Source of the DNA: RGIG7213 sp045652135
GTDB lineage: Bacteria > Bacillota > Clostridia > Oscillospirales > CAG-272
NCBI GenBank assembly: GCA_045652135.1
Contig: JAZRTS010000031.1
Location: forward strand, 1-64,000
Length of the DNA stretch: 64,000 nucleotides
Direction: 5' to 3'
Part shown: positions 34,779-42,941 of the stretch, one piece after another
Layout of the letters: every line of letters starts with the position of its first letter
Position numbering within the stretch: position 1 is the stretch's first letter
Translations under genes and position numbers: made by a program
Notes under the pieces: generated by a model
What the model was told of the DNA's origin: nothing
Seen by the model: only the letters and a program-made list of their open reading frames with translations
Database searches by the model: none

Positions 34779-35387
34779 TCAATATTCGGTATTGCGTTTG
34801 GACTTGCCGCTTGCCCCGTTTTTTCCTTCATCCTTGATGATTCTTTCGGCAATATCCTCCAAAAGCTTTACGTACTTGTCCTGATCGTCGAAGGATATTA
34901 TCTGTCTGTTTGAAAAATAATCAAGCAGTACATCAAGGGACATTTCACCGTTTTCGGAGGTAAATCCGACTGCGTAACAGCAATATTCCTTAAGATCGCT
35001 TATGGCTTTTTCAAGACGGCCTTCATCCTCCGAAGGCTCAAGCACTCCGTCTCCGATAAACACAACGTACCCGTTAGGGTAGGCGGAAAGCCGCTCTGCT
35101 GACCTGCTCAAGGCTTCGGCAATACATGCCCTGCCGTTTTTACCGACAGAATATTTCGGTGAAAACGATCTTATGACAACCTCCGGGGACATACGGCACT
35201 CAACGTCAAAACACAACGACGTAAGGTTTGCCTCTGCGTTGTTTTTCTTAAAAATCTCAACGAATGCGGCAACACCCTTATTTACGGCATCGATAACAGT
35301 ACCGCCTTTTATACTGAAATTCATAGACGGTGTCTGATCGACACAAAGTATGATATGTTTGCAATTCTGAGTATTCGGCTCCGTCAC
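34779..35387 (-). CDS. Cytosolic vWA-domain protein (TerY-like)
   Basis: A 202-residue protein that is almost entirely one vWA domain, with the metal site DQTPS (a DxTxS form near residue 17) and FIGDG further on; the middle Thr is less certain. No signal peptide or membrane helix. It resembles TerY-like vWA proteins that form small complexes with kinases and phosphatases; here the next gene is a pseudokinase, which is suggestive. The start is GTG 35387: GAGGTG (35400-35395) lies seven bases before it. The open frame extends 17 codons further but would overlap the upstream WXG100 gene by 47 bases. Confidence 0.78.
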   Translation of the reverse strand: MTEPNTQNCKHIILCVDQTPSMNFSIKGGTVIDAVNKGVAAFVEIFKKNNAEANLTSLCFDVECRMSPEVVIRSFSPKYSVGKNGRACIAEALSRSAERLSAYPNGYVVFIGDGVLEPSEDEGRLEKAISDLKEYCCYAVGFTSENGEMSLDVLLDYFSNRQIISFDDQDKYVKLLEDIAERIIKDEGKNGASGKSKRNTEY

Positions 35388-35391
35388 GTTA

Positions 35392-35691
35392 TCACACCTC
35401 GTTATTATATTCTCCGAGCGAAGTATCCACTTCTGCAATAATTGACTTGCAGTCCTCCAGCGTATCGCACATGATCTTCAAAATATCGTAGATACCCGAA
35501 ATATTCGTCTTAACCTTTCCCGCATCGCTTTTGAAAGCAATTGCACCTCTACCTTTCCAGTGATTCAACAACTCACTAACAATGCGGTCGTATTCTCTAT
35601 TTATTGCATCGTATTCCGATACAAGATGATCTCTTTTACCTATAGCCTTATCGATCAGGGAAGTATCGATCAAAACAAATTCATTACTCAT
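35392..35691 (-). CDS. WXG100-family protein (EsxA-like)
   Basis: A 99-residue helical hairpin with the turn motif HWKGRGAIAF near residue 44, giving W-x-G as in EsxA/ESAT-6. Proteins of this family are exported as folded dimers by the type VII ATPase EssC and may also be part of the machine. The C-terminus SLGEYNNEV has a Tyr but no clear YxxxD/E signal. It sits between the two-domain ATPase and the vWA gene, with AGGAG before ATG 35691. Of the four small helical proteins in this cluster, this one and the 102-residue protein at 41838 carry the canonical WxG. Confidence 0.85.
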   Translation of the reverse strand: MSNEFVLIDTSLIDKAIGKRDHLVSEYDAINREYDRIVSELLNHWKGRGAIAFKSDAGKVKTNISGIYDILKIMCDTLEDCKSIIAEVDTSLGEYNNEV

Positions 35692-35706
35692 GATCCGTCT
35701 CCTGTA

Positions 35707-37248
35707 TTACTGAGCTTTTATTATTTTTATTTTTTTGAGTTCCTCACGCGACACGTCGTAATAATATCCGTCGCCGACGTCGCAACGCGCATATTCACGC
35801 TTCATTTCTTGCGGGTCCATACAGTTGAAAACAGATGAACTGCCTTTTTCTGCAAGAAAATCGCCTATACTGTCAAGCAAAAATGCAGTATTGATCAGCA
35901 TATTAAATTCATCATACGTAAATTTATCAGTGATCTTGGGAACGTCCGCCATAATGAAATAGTAATTGCGTTCCTCTGCCTGCATCATTGCATTTGTCAG
36001 ATAAAAACCGTCTATTGTAAATCCTTCGCGGTTCTGACGTTTGTGGTTATACAGCTTTTTATCCTGAATGATGAAAAATACAGGATCGGAATCCATATCA
36101 CGAATGCCGGTTTCAAATTCTCTCACTACGGCATTAAAGTCCTTGAACTGAGTAACATATCTGGCTTTTCCGCTGACAGCATCGTAAAATTCTTTGAGCT
36201 GTTCTCTCGGATCGTCATAGAATACGTACTCGGCATTCGGATACCTTTCCTTTATTCCGCGCATTATCAGTCTTAAAAGGTTTGTTTTTCCGAACTGTTT
36301 CTTGCCGTATATGGCTATATTACGCACTTCGTCAAAATCGAGCGCGACGGGGGAGTGGCGATAATAATCAAGGCCCACAAGAACCTCAGACGGTAAGAGC
36401 TTTGTTTCGGGACAAAAATCAGTTAAATTATCAGAGGTCAATTCGGGCGGAAAAGCATTCAGCTTTTCAACACCGCTTCCATTAGTCCTGCCGATCAATT
36501 CGGCAAGCTCACTACTGCTTGCAAAAGGAAGAAATGCCTGAAATTCGCAGGGCAGAGAATCAACAACTGTCACACCGCGTCCGGGTATCTTCATCGGTTC
36601 GTCTACCTTCGTGCCAAAAATTTCAAGATACTTATCCTTCTGCATCTCAAGGGCATATTTACGTCCGAAATAAACCATCATTCTGTTAAGCTTACCCGTA
36701 AGATCGGTAGCGGTCAACAGCACCGAAACACCTTTTGACACACCGTCACGGACAAGCCTCGTAAGCTTGTCGTGGTAAGTCGAATACCTCTCCTCTGCCA
36801 GAAAAGCCGTCACGTTTTCAATCACCAGCGTAATGTGAGGCAGGGGAGCATCGGGGTTTCGTTTCTGATAGTCAATATAATTCTCACCGTTGAGAATACG
36901 TATATTTTCCGCAAGCTTCTGTTCTATCATTTGGAACAGTCTTTTTATGTTTTCTTCATTTGAGTTATCGAAGCAGGCACATACTCGTCCCAATTTCGAA
37001 TACTCGCCTATGTTTCCGCCAAAGTCAAGCACATATGTATTTTCCCAGCTTACGTAAGGCTGTTCCTCGTTCATTCGAGCAAGAACGTTTTTGACTATAT
37101 TGGTCTTTCCGCTCATAGCCCCACCAAATATTACGGCGTTACATTTTATCATATTCAAATATAAAACCGTCGCCTTCGGTGAATACGGAATATCATATAG
37201 ACCGATGGCAATATCGCCAAGGCTGTCGTTGAAAATAATATCTTTCAT
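35707..37248 (-). CDS. EssC-type ATPase, second half (two FtsK/SpoIIIE-like domains)
   Basis: A 513-residue soluble protein of two tandem P-loop domains: Walker A GGAMSGKT (42-49) and GKKQFGKT (315-322). Both Walker B positions are degenerate (ITLVIENV and VFFIIQDK, no DE pair). This equals domains D2 and D3 of EssC/EccC, which in Firmicutes normally belong to the same chain as D1; in mycobacterial ESX-1 they are the separate protein EccCb. D3 of EssC recognises WXG100 substrates. The gene follows the membrane ATPase by 24 bases and precedes a WXG100 gene by 15, so it is a functional part rather than a relic of frameshift: it has its own ATG with GAGGT upstream. Confidence 0.85.
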   Translation of the reverse strand: MKDIIFNDSLGDIAIGLYDIPYSPKATVLYLNMIKCNAVIFGGAMSGKTNIVKNVLARMNEEQPYVSWENTYVLDFGGNIGEYSKLGRVCACFDNSNEENIKRLFQMIEQKLAENIRILNGENYIDYQKRNPDAPLPHITLVIENVTAFLAEERYSTYHDKLTRLVRDGVSKGVSVLLTATDLTGKLNRMMVYFGRKYALEMQKDKYLEIFGTKVDEPMKIPGRGVTVVDSLPCEFQAFLPFASSSELAELIGRTNGSGVEKLNAFPPELTSDNLTDFCPETKLLPSEVLVGLDYYRHSPVALDFDEVRNIAIYGKKQFGKTNLLRLIMRGIKERYPNAEYVFYDDPREQLKEFYDAVSGKARYVTQFKDFNAVVREFETGIRDMDSDPVFFIIQDKKLYNHKRQNREGFTIDGFYLTNAMMQAEERNYYFIMADVPKITDKFTYDEFNMLINTAFLLDSIGDFLAEKGSSSVFNCMDPQEMKREYARCDVGDGYYYDVSREELKKIKIIKAQ

Positions 37249-37272
37249 CTTCTACCTCATCATAAACTGTTC

Positions 37273-40200
37273 TCAATCAAGACAGTATTTTTCTTTATCG
37301 TACACGACGTTCGTCGGGAGAGGATCACGGAATATTTCCCTGACGGGTTCAATATTGCCCTCTTTTTTCATTGTATCATACAAATTGCACACCGCTTCCA
37401 CGGTAACTTCAAGCTGAGTCTGCTTTTTTGATTTACGAAGCTTTATAACTTCCTCATTATCCTCGTAAGAACAATAAAACTGACTATATTCTCCCTCTTT
37501 TTCAACGTTTGTAACGACAAGGTCACTGCTTGTGTTTTCGGAAGCCAATACTCCGGAATAAGCAGACTGAAAATACTCAAATTTCGATCCCGTGCCGACC
37601 AACAGATATGCGCGGCCGTTTCCGGGCATGGACGGCGATGCCGCCAGCTCATTGCCGATCATTTCTTTTGAAGCCTGACGCGTGGCGACTTTAAGACAAA
37701 GTCTTGATTTTGCATTGACACGTATATCGTCCGTAATAGCTCCCTCAATATTCTGAGAAATAAGAATTATGTGAATTCCGAGGCTTCGTCCGATACGCGC
37801 GATAGTTGTGATCTCACCCATGTAGTCGATTTCTCCGCTTTCATTGGAGAAGCGTTTCAACTCGGTAAATTCGTCCACGACGAGAATAAGGTGAGTCAGC
37901 GGGTTTTCTTTTATGTAATTGAGATCAGCCTCGGAAGCTTCCGCGGATGCTCTCAATTCTCTGCATTTTTTAATATATCCGTCTATACTGTCAACATTCT
38001 GAAAATGATTGATAACGAGCTTTCTGCGTTTTACCTCTGATTTAATGGCAACGAGAAAACGCTTCAGCATATATTCTGCGCCGGTATTGTTCTCATCTCC
38101 GTCAATATCGGTCACCTTACCGACAACGTGGGGAAGCATACCCAATCTCTTGGTAAATCCGCCGCCTTTCATATCAACAAGCATCATATTGACCTCGTCG
38201 GGGCGGAAACGCATACATAAACCGATAAGATATGATATAACCGTTTCGGATTTACCCGATCCCGTAGTACCCGCAACCAGCATATGAGGTCCATCGGATC
38301 TTTCATGCAGGTCAAGTATCGCCATATCGTTGTCCGTCATACCTATCGGGACAGCCAGAGTTCTCGTTACGTCAAAGATTCTGCGTCCTTCATCATCGCG
38401 GCCCCAGTTTGTCGCAACAGCTCTCTTTATAGTTTCGCCTATGTCTTCTTTGCTGTTATTTACGATTCCGAACTGATTGAAAAGCGATACTCCGGAAGGA
38501 ACCTGTCTGTTCTGCGAAATACGCGTGTAGTAAATACCCGAAAGCATTCTGAAGGAACGGTTTTCGGCTCCCTCATCCTTTGATTCACCTATAATATCGC
38601 ATCTGAATGATTTCTTACGGTCCCTGTCGCTGTACGGAACGATGGAACATTCTCCGCCGGGTCTGTTCGTCAGCGTGATTATATCGCTGCAGTATTCGGG
38701 CAAATGCTCCTTATAACGCTTCGCGAACACGAATGTCAAGCCTGATTTATTCTTATATGCCTCGCCATCCTTCGGAGCCTCGGGAAGATAAGACGCAAAT
38801 GCGTGTTCTTTGAGGTTGTATTCTTCAAAAACAATAAACACGATGTGCGGTCCGACAGCCGAATTGGTGCTTGCATGGCTGCGTTCCTCCATTATCTTCA
38901 GCATACTGCCCAGAACGATATTAGCTGACCTTTTGCTGAAAACGAACTGTGATTTATTTTCAAACAGATCGCGGCAATGAGGCAGATGGGCGTATCTCTT
39001 GATATACTCGTTTATATCTGATTTTTTGACCGTTTCGGGGAAAAATATAACAAACTGCAGATTTTCGGGCGAATGGTAATAACAAAGCTCGAAGATCATA
39101 CGTCTTATAAAACGCTCCGTTATTCCGTCAACTTTGGCAATACTGTCCGACGGATCATCGTACACAATACCGAGCGTACCGCATTTGCTGAGCGAATACA
39201 AAAACGGCGCACCGTTCATATAACGGTAAGTTTCGGCAATTTTCGCAGGTAAATTTGAAAGATAGTAATCCGCAGCATCTTCCTTGCCGTTATTTGCATT
39301 TTCATCGACTAACGACAGCGTCACCGAATCCTCGGCAAGCTCAAACGTTGCAGGTGAAAAGATCTCGTCCTTTTCTTTGCCCTTGATCTCAAACAGACTT
39401 TCCACACGGTCGGAAATACCGAGCCTTACCGTCAGAAAGTCGGAATGAGACGGCGATCTGCTGAATACATCGTCGTTCAACTCGCGTACCTTATCAAGAA
39501 GCTTGATGGCACCGGGATAATTCGTTCTGAGAAGGTCGGCGTCTCTGGCGTGTCTTTTTTTGATCTTTGCGATAACGCGTCTTATATACTCCTCGTACTG
39601 GCTTTTCCATTCGGCGAGGCTCTTTTTATAATTTTTTTCCTGCCTTACCCATGTCATGACCGACGTTATGACCGTGACAACGCTCATCGCCACACTCATC
39701 AACACGAGAGCGCCGCCACCTCCGGCGGAGCCTGATATAACACTCCTGAGAAGTACCATTATGACGATCGTCATAACAGTAGGCAGAAGCATCATCCACA
39801 AATTCTGTTTTGCTTTCTGCGGAGGATTCTGCGGAGGTATAATTTCAACAGGGTTGCGGTCATAGCATTGAAGCTGTCTTGTACTGATATTATATCTGGG
39901 AAATTTAACCTCAGACTTCGCGTTATCGGGATTGAACGCAGGGATTATTCCGTCAGTGTTGATCTCATGGATGCCTTCTTCAACTTCCTTGAAAAAAATC
40001 AGTCTTGTTGCGGAGACAAATCCCAGATCACACAGTCTTTTGTTAAGATCGGACTGAAATAAAACTACCTGCTCACCGCTGTCTGAATCGACCGTATGAT
40101 TTTTCTCTTTCTCAAGCGTTTTTCTGTCATAAAGAGAAACAAGTATTTTTTTCCAGTATTCTTCGCTTGCGTCACTACCTTTTAATATTGCCTTGTCAGC

Positions 40201-40419
40201 GACACAATTATTGTATATTTCAAGGCATTCGCTGTAAGATAAAACCGAATCATCGGAAACGGATGCTTTCTTTTCAAGTTTCACCTGCTTTTTCAAGCCG
40301 TAATATACACTTTCGAGCAACTGCCCGAAAAAAGCATCGCGAAGTATCATAAGTTCCAGCACGCGGGATTTTTCCCCTGCGTCAAAGTGAATGCTTATCA
40401 GAATTTTGTTATTTTCCAT
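37273..40419 (-). CDS. EssC/EccCa-type membrane ATPase, first half
   Basis: The motor of type VII secretion, 1048 residues. The N-terminal 145 residues have a beta-grasp-like pattern (ILISIHFDAGEKSRVLEL ... LCDLGFVSATRLIFF) that may be a ubiquitin-like EsaB/YukD-type domain in place of the FHA pair of Firmicutes EssC; this is an inference. Two membrane helices follow (207-225, 234-257), then a domain without motif, and one FtsK/SpoIIIE ATPase: Walker A AGTTGSGKS (716-724), Walker B LILVVDE (844-850), and a conserved LISQ segment after it. The chain ends after this domain; the other two ATPase domains are on the next gene. ATG 40419 follows GGAGA. Confidence 0.88.
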   Translation of the reverse strand: MENNKILISIHFDAGEKSRVLELMILRDAFFGQLLESVYYGLKKQVKLEKKASVSDDSVLSYSECLEIYNNCVADKAILKGSDASEEYWKKILVSLYDRKTLEKEKNHTVDSDSGEQVVLFQSDLNKRLCDLGFVSATRLIFFKEVEEGIHEINTDGIIPAFNPDNAKSEVKFPRYNISTRQLQCYDRNPVEIIPPQNPPQKAKQNLWMMLLPTVMTIVIMVLLRSVISGSAGGGGALVLMSVAMSVVTVITSVMTWVRQEKNYKKSLAEWKSQYEEYIRRVIAKIKKRHARDADLLRTNYPGAIKLLDKVRELNDDVFSRSPSHSDFLTVRLGISDRVESLFEIKGKEKDEIFSPATFELAEDSVTLSLVDENANNGKEDAADYYLSNLPAKIAETYRYMNGAPFLYSLSKCGTLGIVYDDPSDSIAKVDGITERFIRRMIFELCYYHSPENLQFVIFFPETVKKSDINEYIKRYAHLPHCRDLFENKSQFVFSKRSANIVLGSMLKIMEERSHASTNSAVGPHIVFIVFEEYNLKEHAFASYLPEAPKDGEAYKNKSGLTFVFAKRYKEHLPEYCSDIITLTNRPGGECSIVPYSDRDRKKSFRCDIIGESKDEGAENRSFRMLSGIYYTRISQNRQVPSGVSLFNQFGIVNNSKEDIGETIKRAVATNWGRDDEGRRIFDVTRTLAVPIGMTDNDMAILDLHERSDGPHMLVAGTTGSGKSETVISYLIGLCMRFRPDEVNMMLVDMKGGGFTKRLGMLPHVVGKVTDIDGDENNTGAEYMLKRFLVAIKSEVKRRKLVINHFQNVDSIDGYIKKCRELRASAEASEADLNYIKENPLTHLILVVDEFTELKRFSNESGEIDYMGEITTIARIGRSLGIHIILISQNIEGAITDDIRVNAKSRLCLKVATRQASKEMIGNELAASPSMPGNGRAYLLVGTGSKFEYFQSAYSGVLASENTSSDLVVTNVEKEGEYSQFYCSYEDNEEVIKLRKSKKQTQLEVTVEAVCNLYDTMKKEGNIEPVREIFRDPLPTNVVYDKEKYCLD

Positions 40420-40463
40420 AATTCGGCATCTCCGTATACTGCTTCAATATTTTTTGATATACG

Positions 40464-41693
40464 TCAAGAACGTTCTGATTTGAACGTGTCCACTATATCT
40501 TCCATGGCGCTCGTATAGTCTATCTTACGAATCGGCACTACGCATTTCTTGCACATCTCGTCGTACGAAAGCCACTTCGGAAAAATATTCTTAGAAATAT
40601 CCATGACCTTTACCGTCACGTCCGTGATGGAAGATATCGGCTCAACCTTCATTTCAGCAACGTCTATATCGGGCTTTGTTATATCCGAAGGCGACGTATA
40701 AGCTTTTATAGGTATATTGTAAACCGGATTCGTATTATTTTCAAAATTTATTGTTCCGAAACAGCACTTTTTTTCGTCTATCTGTTCAGTACCGTTTACG
40801 TTGACCGCGATTCCGTCAAACACTGAATAACTCAGCTTTAACTTTTCAGGCGGTGCGATCTTTTCAACGGCTGATTCGATTTCAAACGGCGCCGTTATAC
40901 CGTTCGTTGTGGGTAATTTTACTTCTTTGACGGTGCAATCGCAGCTTGCATTCACGTTGCATCCATGTACTTTCTTGAAGCACGAAACATCGCGTTCAGA
41001 CGGCAATGTACACTCACAGTTAACAGTGTAATCCGCGGATTCATACCGCAGTGTCGGGCACTTTACCTGTGATATTTCTTTCATTTTTAAAGAAAGTCCG
41101 TCACTTTTTGTTTTTGACAGCGTAAACTGCTTTATGCCGAGACTTTTTTCAGCATTGACAGATGTGTGCTGTTCCGCTTTGGGAATATTGACCTTCAATG
41201 TTTTAAAAGACATTGTCGGAAAGGCTTTTCCGGCAGAAACATTTGTTTGCGCAAGTGATGAATTCCCGTCATTCTGCGCACAGAAATCAGATTTTTGTAT
41301 CTGCGGACAATTAAGCTCTGAATAATCAATATTTACCGTAGGAACAGAAAAAACTGCTTTTTTACTTTCGATCTTTTCCGAGGTGATAGTGACCTCGCCC
41401 TTCTGTGCCTTGAACTCCGACTGAGGTATTTTTTTCGCAGACACGGCAGGTACGGATGAACTGATGTTTTTTTTGTTTAACATTTCAGGCTTCTTAAACT
41501 GAAAATCTGCCTTTTTTACAACTACGTCCGTTCCCGCATTATTCATATCTTTTGCCGAAAGATTCTTGAAACGACCGGAAAGCATAAGCTTGACTTCCGT
41601 CATCTCATATTCAAACAATTCCTTATTTCTCTGAATATCCACAGCTTTTTCATTCTGCGAATCGGTCAAAGCATTGTTTTCTTTCTTTTCCAT
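40464..41693 (-). CDS. Unknown repetitive protein with C-terminal Cys pairs
   Basis: A 409-residue protein not recognised. No signal peptide or membrane helix. The sequence lacks a normal hydrophobic core pattern and instead repeats short units of Lys-Ala/Ser plus a few hydrophobic residues and Pro (KKADFQFKKPEML, KKAVFSVPTVNI, KCPTLRYESADY), which suggests an extended beta-ribbon or an adaptor with many docking motifs. The middle and C-terminal parts hold over ten Cys (NCECTLPS, ASCDCTV, EKKCCFG, MCKKCVV). It lies between the WXG100 genes and the membrane ATPase, the position where Firmicutes systems carry EsaA/EssA; it is not similar to either. ATG 41693 follows CGGAGG. Confidence 0.6.
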   Translation of the reverse strand: MEKKENNALTDSQNEKAVDIQRNKELFEYEMTEVKLMLSGRFKNLSAKDMNNAGTDVVVKKADFQFKKPEMLNKKNISSSVPAVSAKKIPQSEFKAQKGEVTITSEKIESKKAVFSVPTVNIDYSELNCPQIQKSDFCAQNDGNSSLAQTNVSAGKAFPTMSFKTLKVNIPKAEQHTSVNAEKSLGIKQFTLSKTKSDGLSLKMKEISQVKCPTLRYESADYTVNCECTLPSERDVSCFKKVHGCNVNASCDCTVKEVKLPTTNGITAPFEIESAVEKIAPPEKLKLSYSVFDGIAVNVNGTEQIDEKKCCFGTINFENNTNPVYNIPIKAYTSPSDITKPDIDVAEMKVEPISSITDVTVKVMDISKNIFPKWLSYDEMCKKCVVPIRKIDYTSAMEDIVDTFKSERS

Positions 41694-41714
41694 ATCGACC
41701 TCCGTAAAATGCGC

Positions 41715-41788
41715 GGCAACACCGTACTGTATCGGCGTACGGTGCTGCCCTGTATTCAGTCAAGCCCAACGGTAAACGCGAGGCTTGA
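41715..41788. other. Two hairpins downstream of WXG100 genes
   Basis: GGCAACACCGTAC/GTACGGTGCTGCC (41715-41727, 41737-41749, one wobble pair) and TCAAGCC/GGCTTGA (41760-41766, 41782-41788). They lie in the 144-base gap after the WXG100 genes. No T run follows, so partial termination or mRNA protection, giving more WXG100 protein than machine protein, is a plausible role. Confidence 0.55.
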
Positions 41789-41837
41789 CCCGTCTTACAT
41801 AAACTCAGACAGTGAAATATGACCTTGTGGGTGGTTA

Positions 41838-42146
41838 TTAACCCAACTTATCGGGAATACTGTCCGCGATCTGAGAATCTGCATTACGCATCTGATTTAT
41901 GTTCTCGTTCAGAAGAGATGCCAGACCTTCAAGGTATTTCGGGATTTCCTCTGAAACCAACTTATTTACATCGCCGTTGATAAGCTTTGCCATTTTTTCC
42001 TTACTTTCGCCTTCCCAATCCTGTATAGCAGAGATAAAACCGCTTGTAAACGCGCTTCCTGCAGTTCTGTAACGGCCTGCGATATCATTGATCTTCGTTA
42101 CGGCTTCATTCATTTTTGTGTAATCATAAACAATCTTTTCAGACAT
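41838..42146 (-). CDS. WXG100-family protein
   Basis: A 102-residue helical hairpin with the turn QDWEGESKEKM near residue 43 (W-x-G) and NINQMRNADSQIADSI near the C-terminus, the classic ESAT-6/EsxA layout. Likely substrate or partner of the EssC-type ATPase at 37273. ATG 42146 is preferred over an in-frame TTG six codons upstream, which lies within the ribosome site AAAGGA. It is 54 bases downstream of another small helical protein and followed by two hairpins. Confidence 0.88.
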   Translation of the reverse strand: MSEKIVYDYTKMNEAVTKINDIAGRYRTAGSAFTSGFISAIQDWEGESKEKMAKLINGDVNKLVSEEIPKYLEGLASLLNENINQMRNADSQIADSIPDKLG

Positions 42147-42200
42147 TTTTTTAATTCCTTTCAAACGTAAATAATATTTCTTCTGATATCAAGGCAAGCC

Positions 42201-42521
42201 TTACTGACCTGCGTTCTGGTTTGCATCGCCGAGAGCGGGGTCAATAGTACCGAGGAACTGCTGACCGATCTCTTCCATCATTTTCTTGAGGGCACCCATA
42301 AGTGAGCTCTCACCTTCCGTAAGATTCGTTGTGAGCGTGGGAACGATCTTCGTGTCGAAGAAAGCTTTGTATCCGTCGGCTCCTTCTCCTATAAATCCGC
42401 TTGCTATCAACGTACTGATTGCACTCTGCAATTCGCTGAAATATCCGTTTGCTTTAGTGATGTACGAATCCACTTCCGCTGTGGAATTTGTAATGATCTG
42501 CTGTGAAAGAACTGTTGACAT
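42201..42521 (-). CDS. WXG100-like protein without Trp
   Basis: A 106-residue helical protein of WXG100 size. The turn between helices reads ASGFIGEGADGYKAFF near residue 43, where Phe stands in the Trp position and the Gly is kept. The C-terminal tail is Gly/Asn/Gln-rich. Clostridial and bacillary WXG relatives with FxG turns exist, and such proteins often form heterodimers with WXG partners. GAAAGGG precedes ATG 42521. Probably exported by, or part of, the neighbouring secretion system. Confidence 0.75.
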   Translation of the reverse strand: MSTVLSQQIITNSTAEVDSYITKANGYFSELQSAISTLIASGFIGEGADGYKAFFDTKIVPTLTTNLTEGESSLMGALKKMMEEIGQQFLGTIDPALGDANQNAGQ

Positions 42522-42582
42522 AATTTTTTCCCTTTCAAAATTTATATATTTTATTTAAATTGCTTACGTGATTTTTTACCGC

Positions 42583-42924
42583 TCAGGCATCGTGATTGTA
42601 TGCTTTTATTGCGGTATTAAGGTTATCATATTCTTTGAAAACGCTCGAATACATTTCACGCACCTCAAGGAGAGTCGTGGAAATGTGCTCCAACACTTTT
42701 TTCTGGTCGCTTATCGGCTGACGGAGATTTTTTCTGCACGCACTGACAAACTTTCTGCCTGCGGGGGTATTAAATCCCGTTTGAAGAGTACTCAGCATAT
42801 CTTCGATATCATCGCTGAGCGTCTGAAGTCTTACGCTCAATGCAGCAAAATCATCCGATGCTTTTTTGAATTTATCTTCATCAAGCACAATGTCAGTGCC
42901 AAATAATACGGATATAAGATCCAA
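42583..42924 (-). CDS. Small helical protein, WXG100-like
   Basis: A 113-residue protein predicted to be all helical with two long amphipathic helices around a turn LQTGFNTPAGRKFVSACRK near residue 46. It has no W-x-G, but length, helix plan and gene position match the WXG100 superfamily, notably its divergent members encoded beside LXG-type effectors. The start is TTG 42924, about seven bases after GGGGAGGG. It follows the TPR gene by 17 bases. Confidence 0.65.
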   Translation of the reverse strand: MDLISVLFGTDIVLDEDKFKKASDDFAALSVRLQTLSDDIEDMLSTLQTGFNTPAGRKFVSACRKNLRQPISDQKKVLEHISTTLLEVREMYSSVFKEYDNLNTAIKAYNHDA

Positions 42925-42941
42925 CTGTATCCCTCCCCGTT

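Noticed and set aside
34779..35438. ATG 35438 as start of the cytosolic vWA gene
   Set aside because: It would overlap the WXG100 gene by 47 bases; GTG 35387 has GAGGTG at seven bases.
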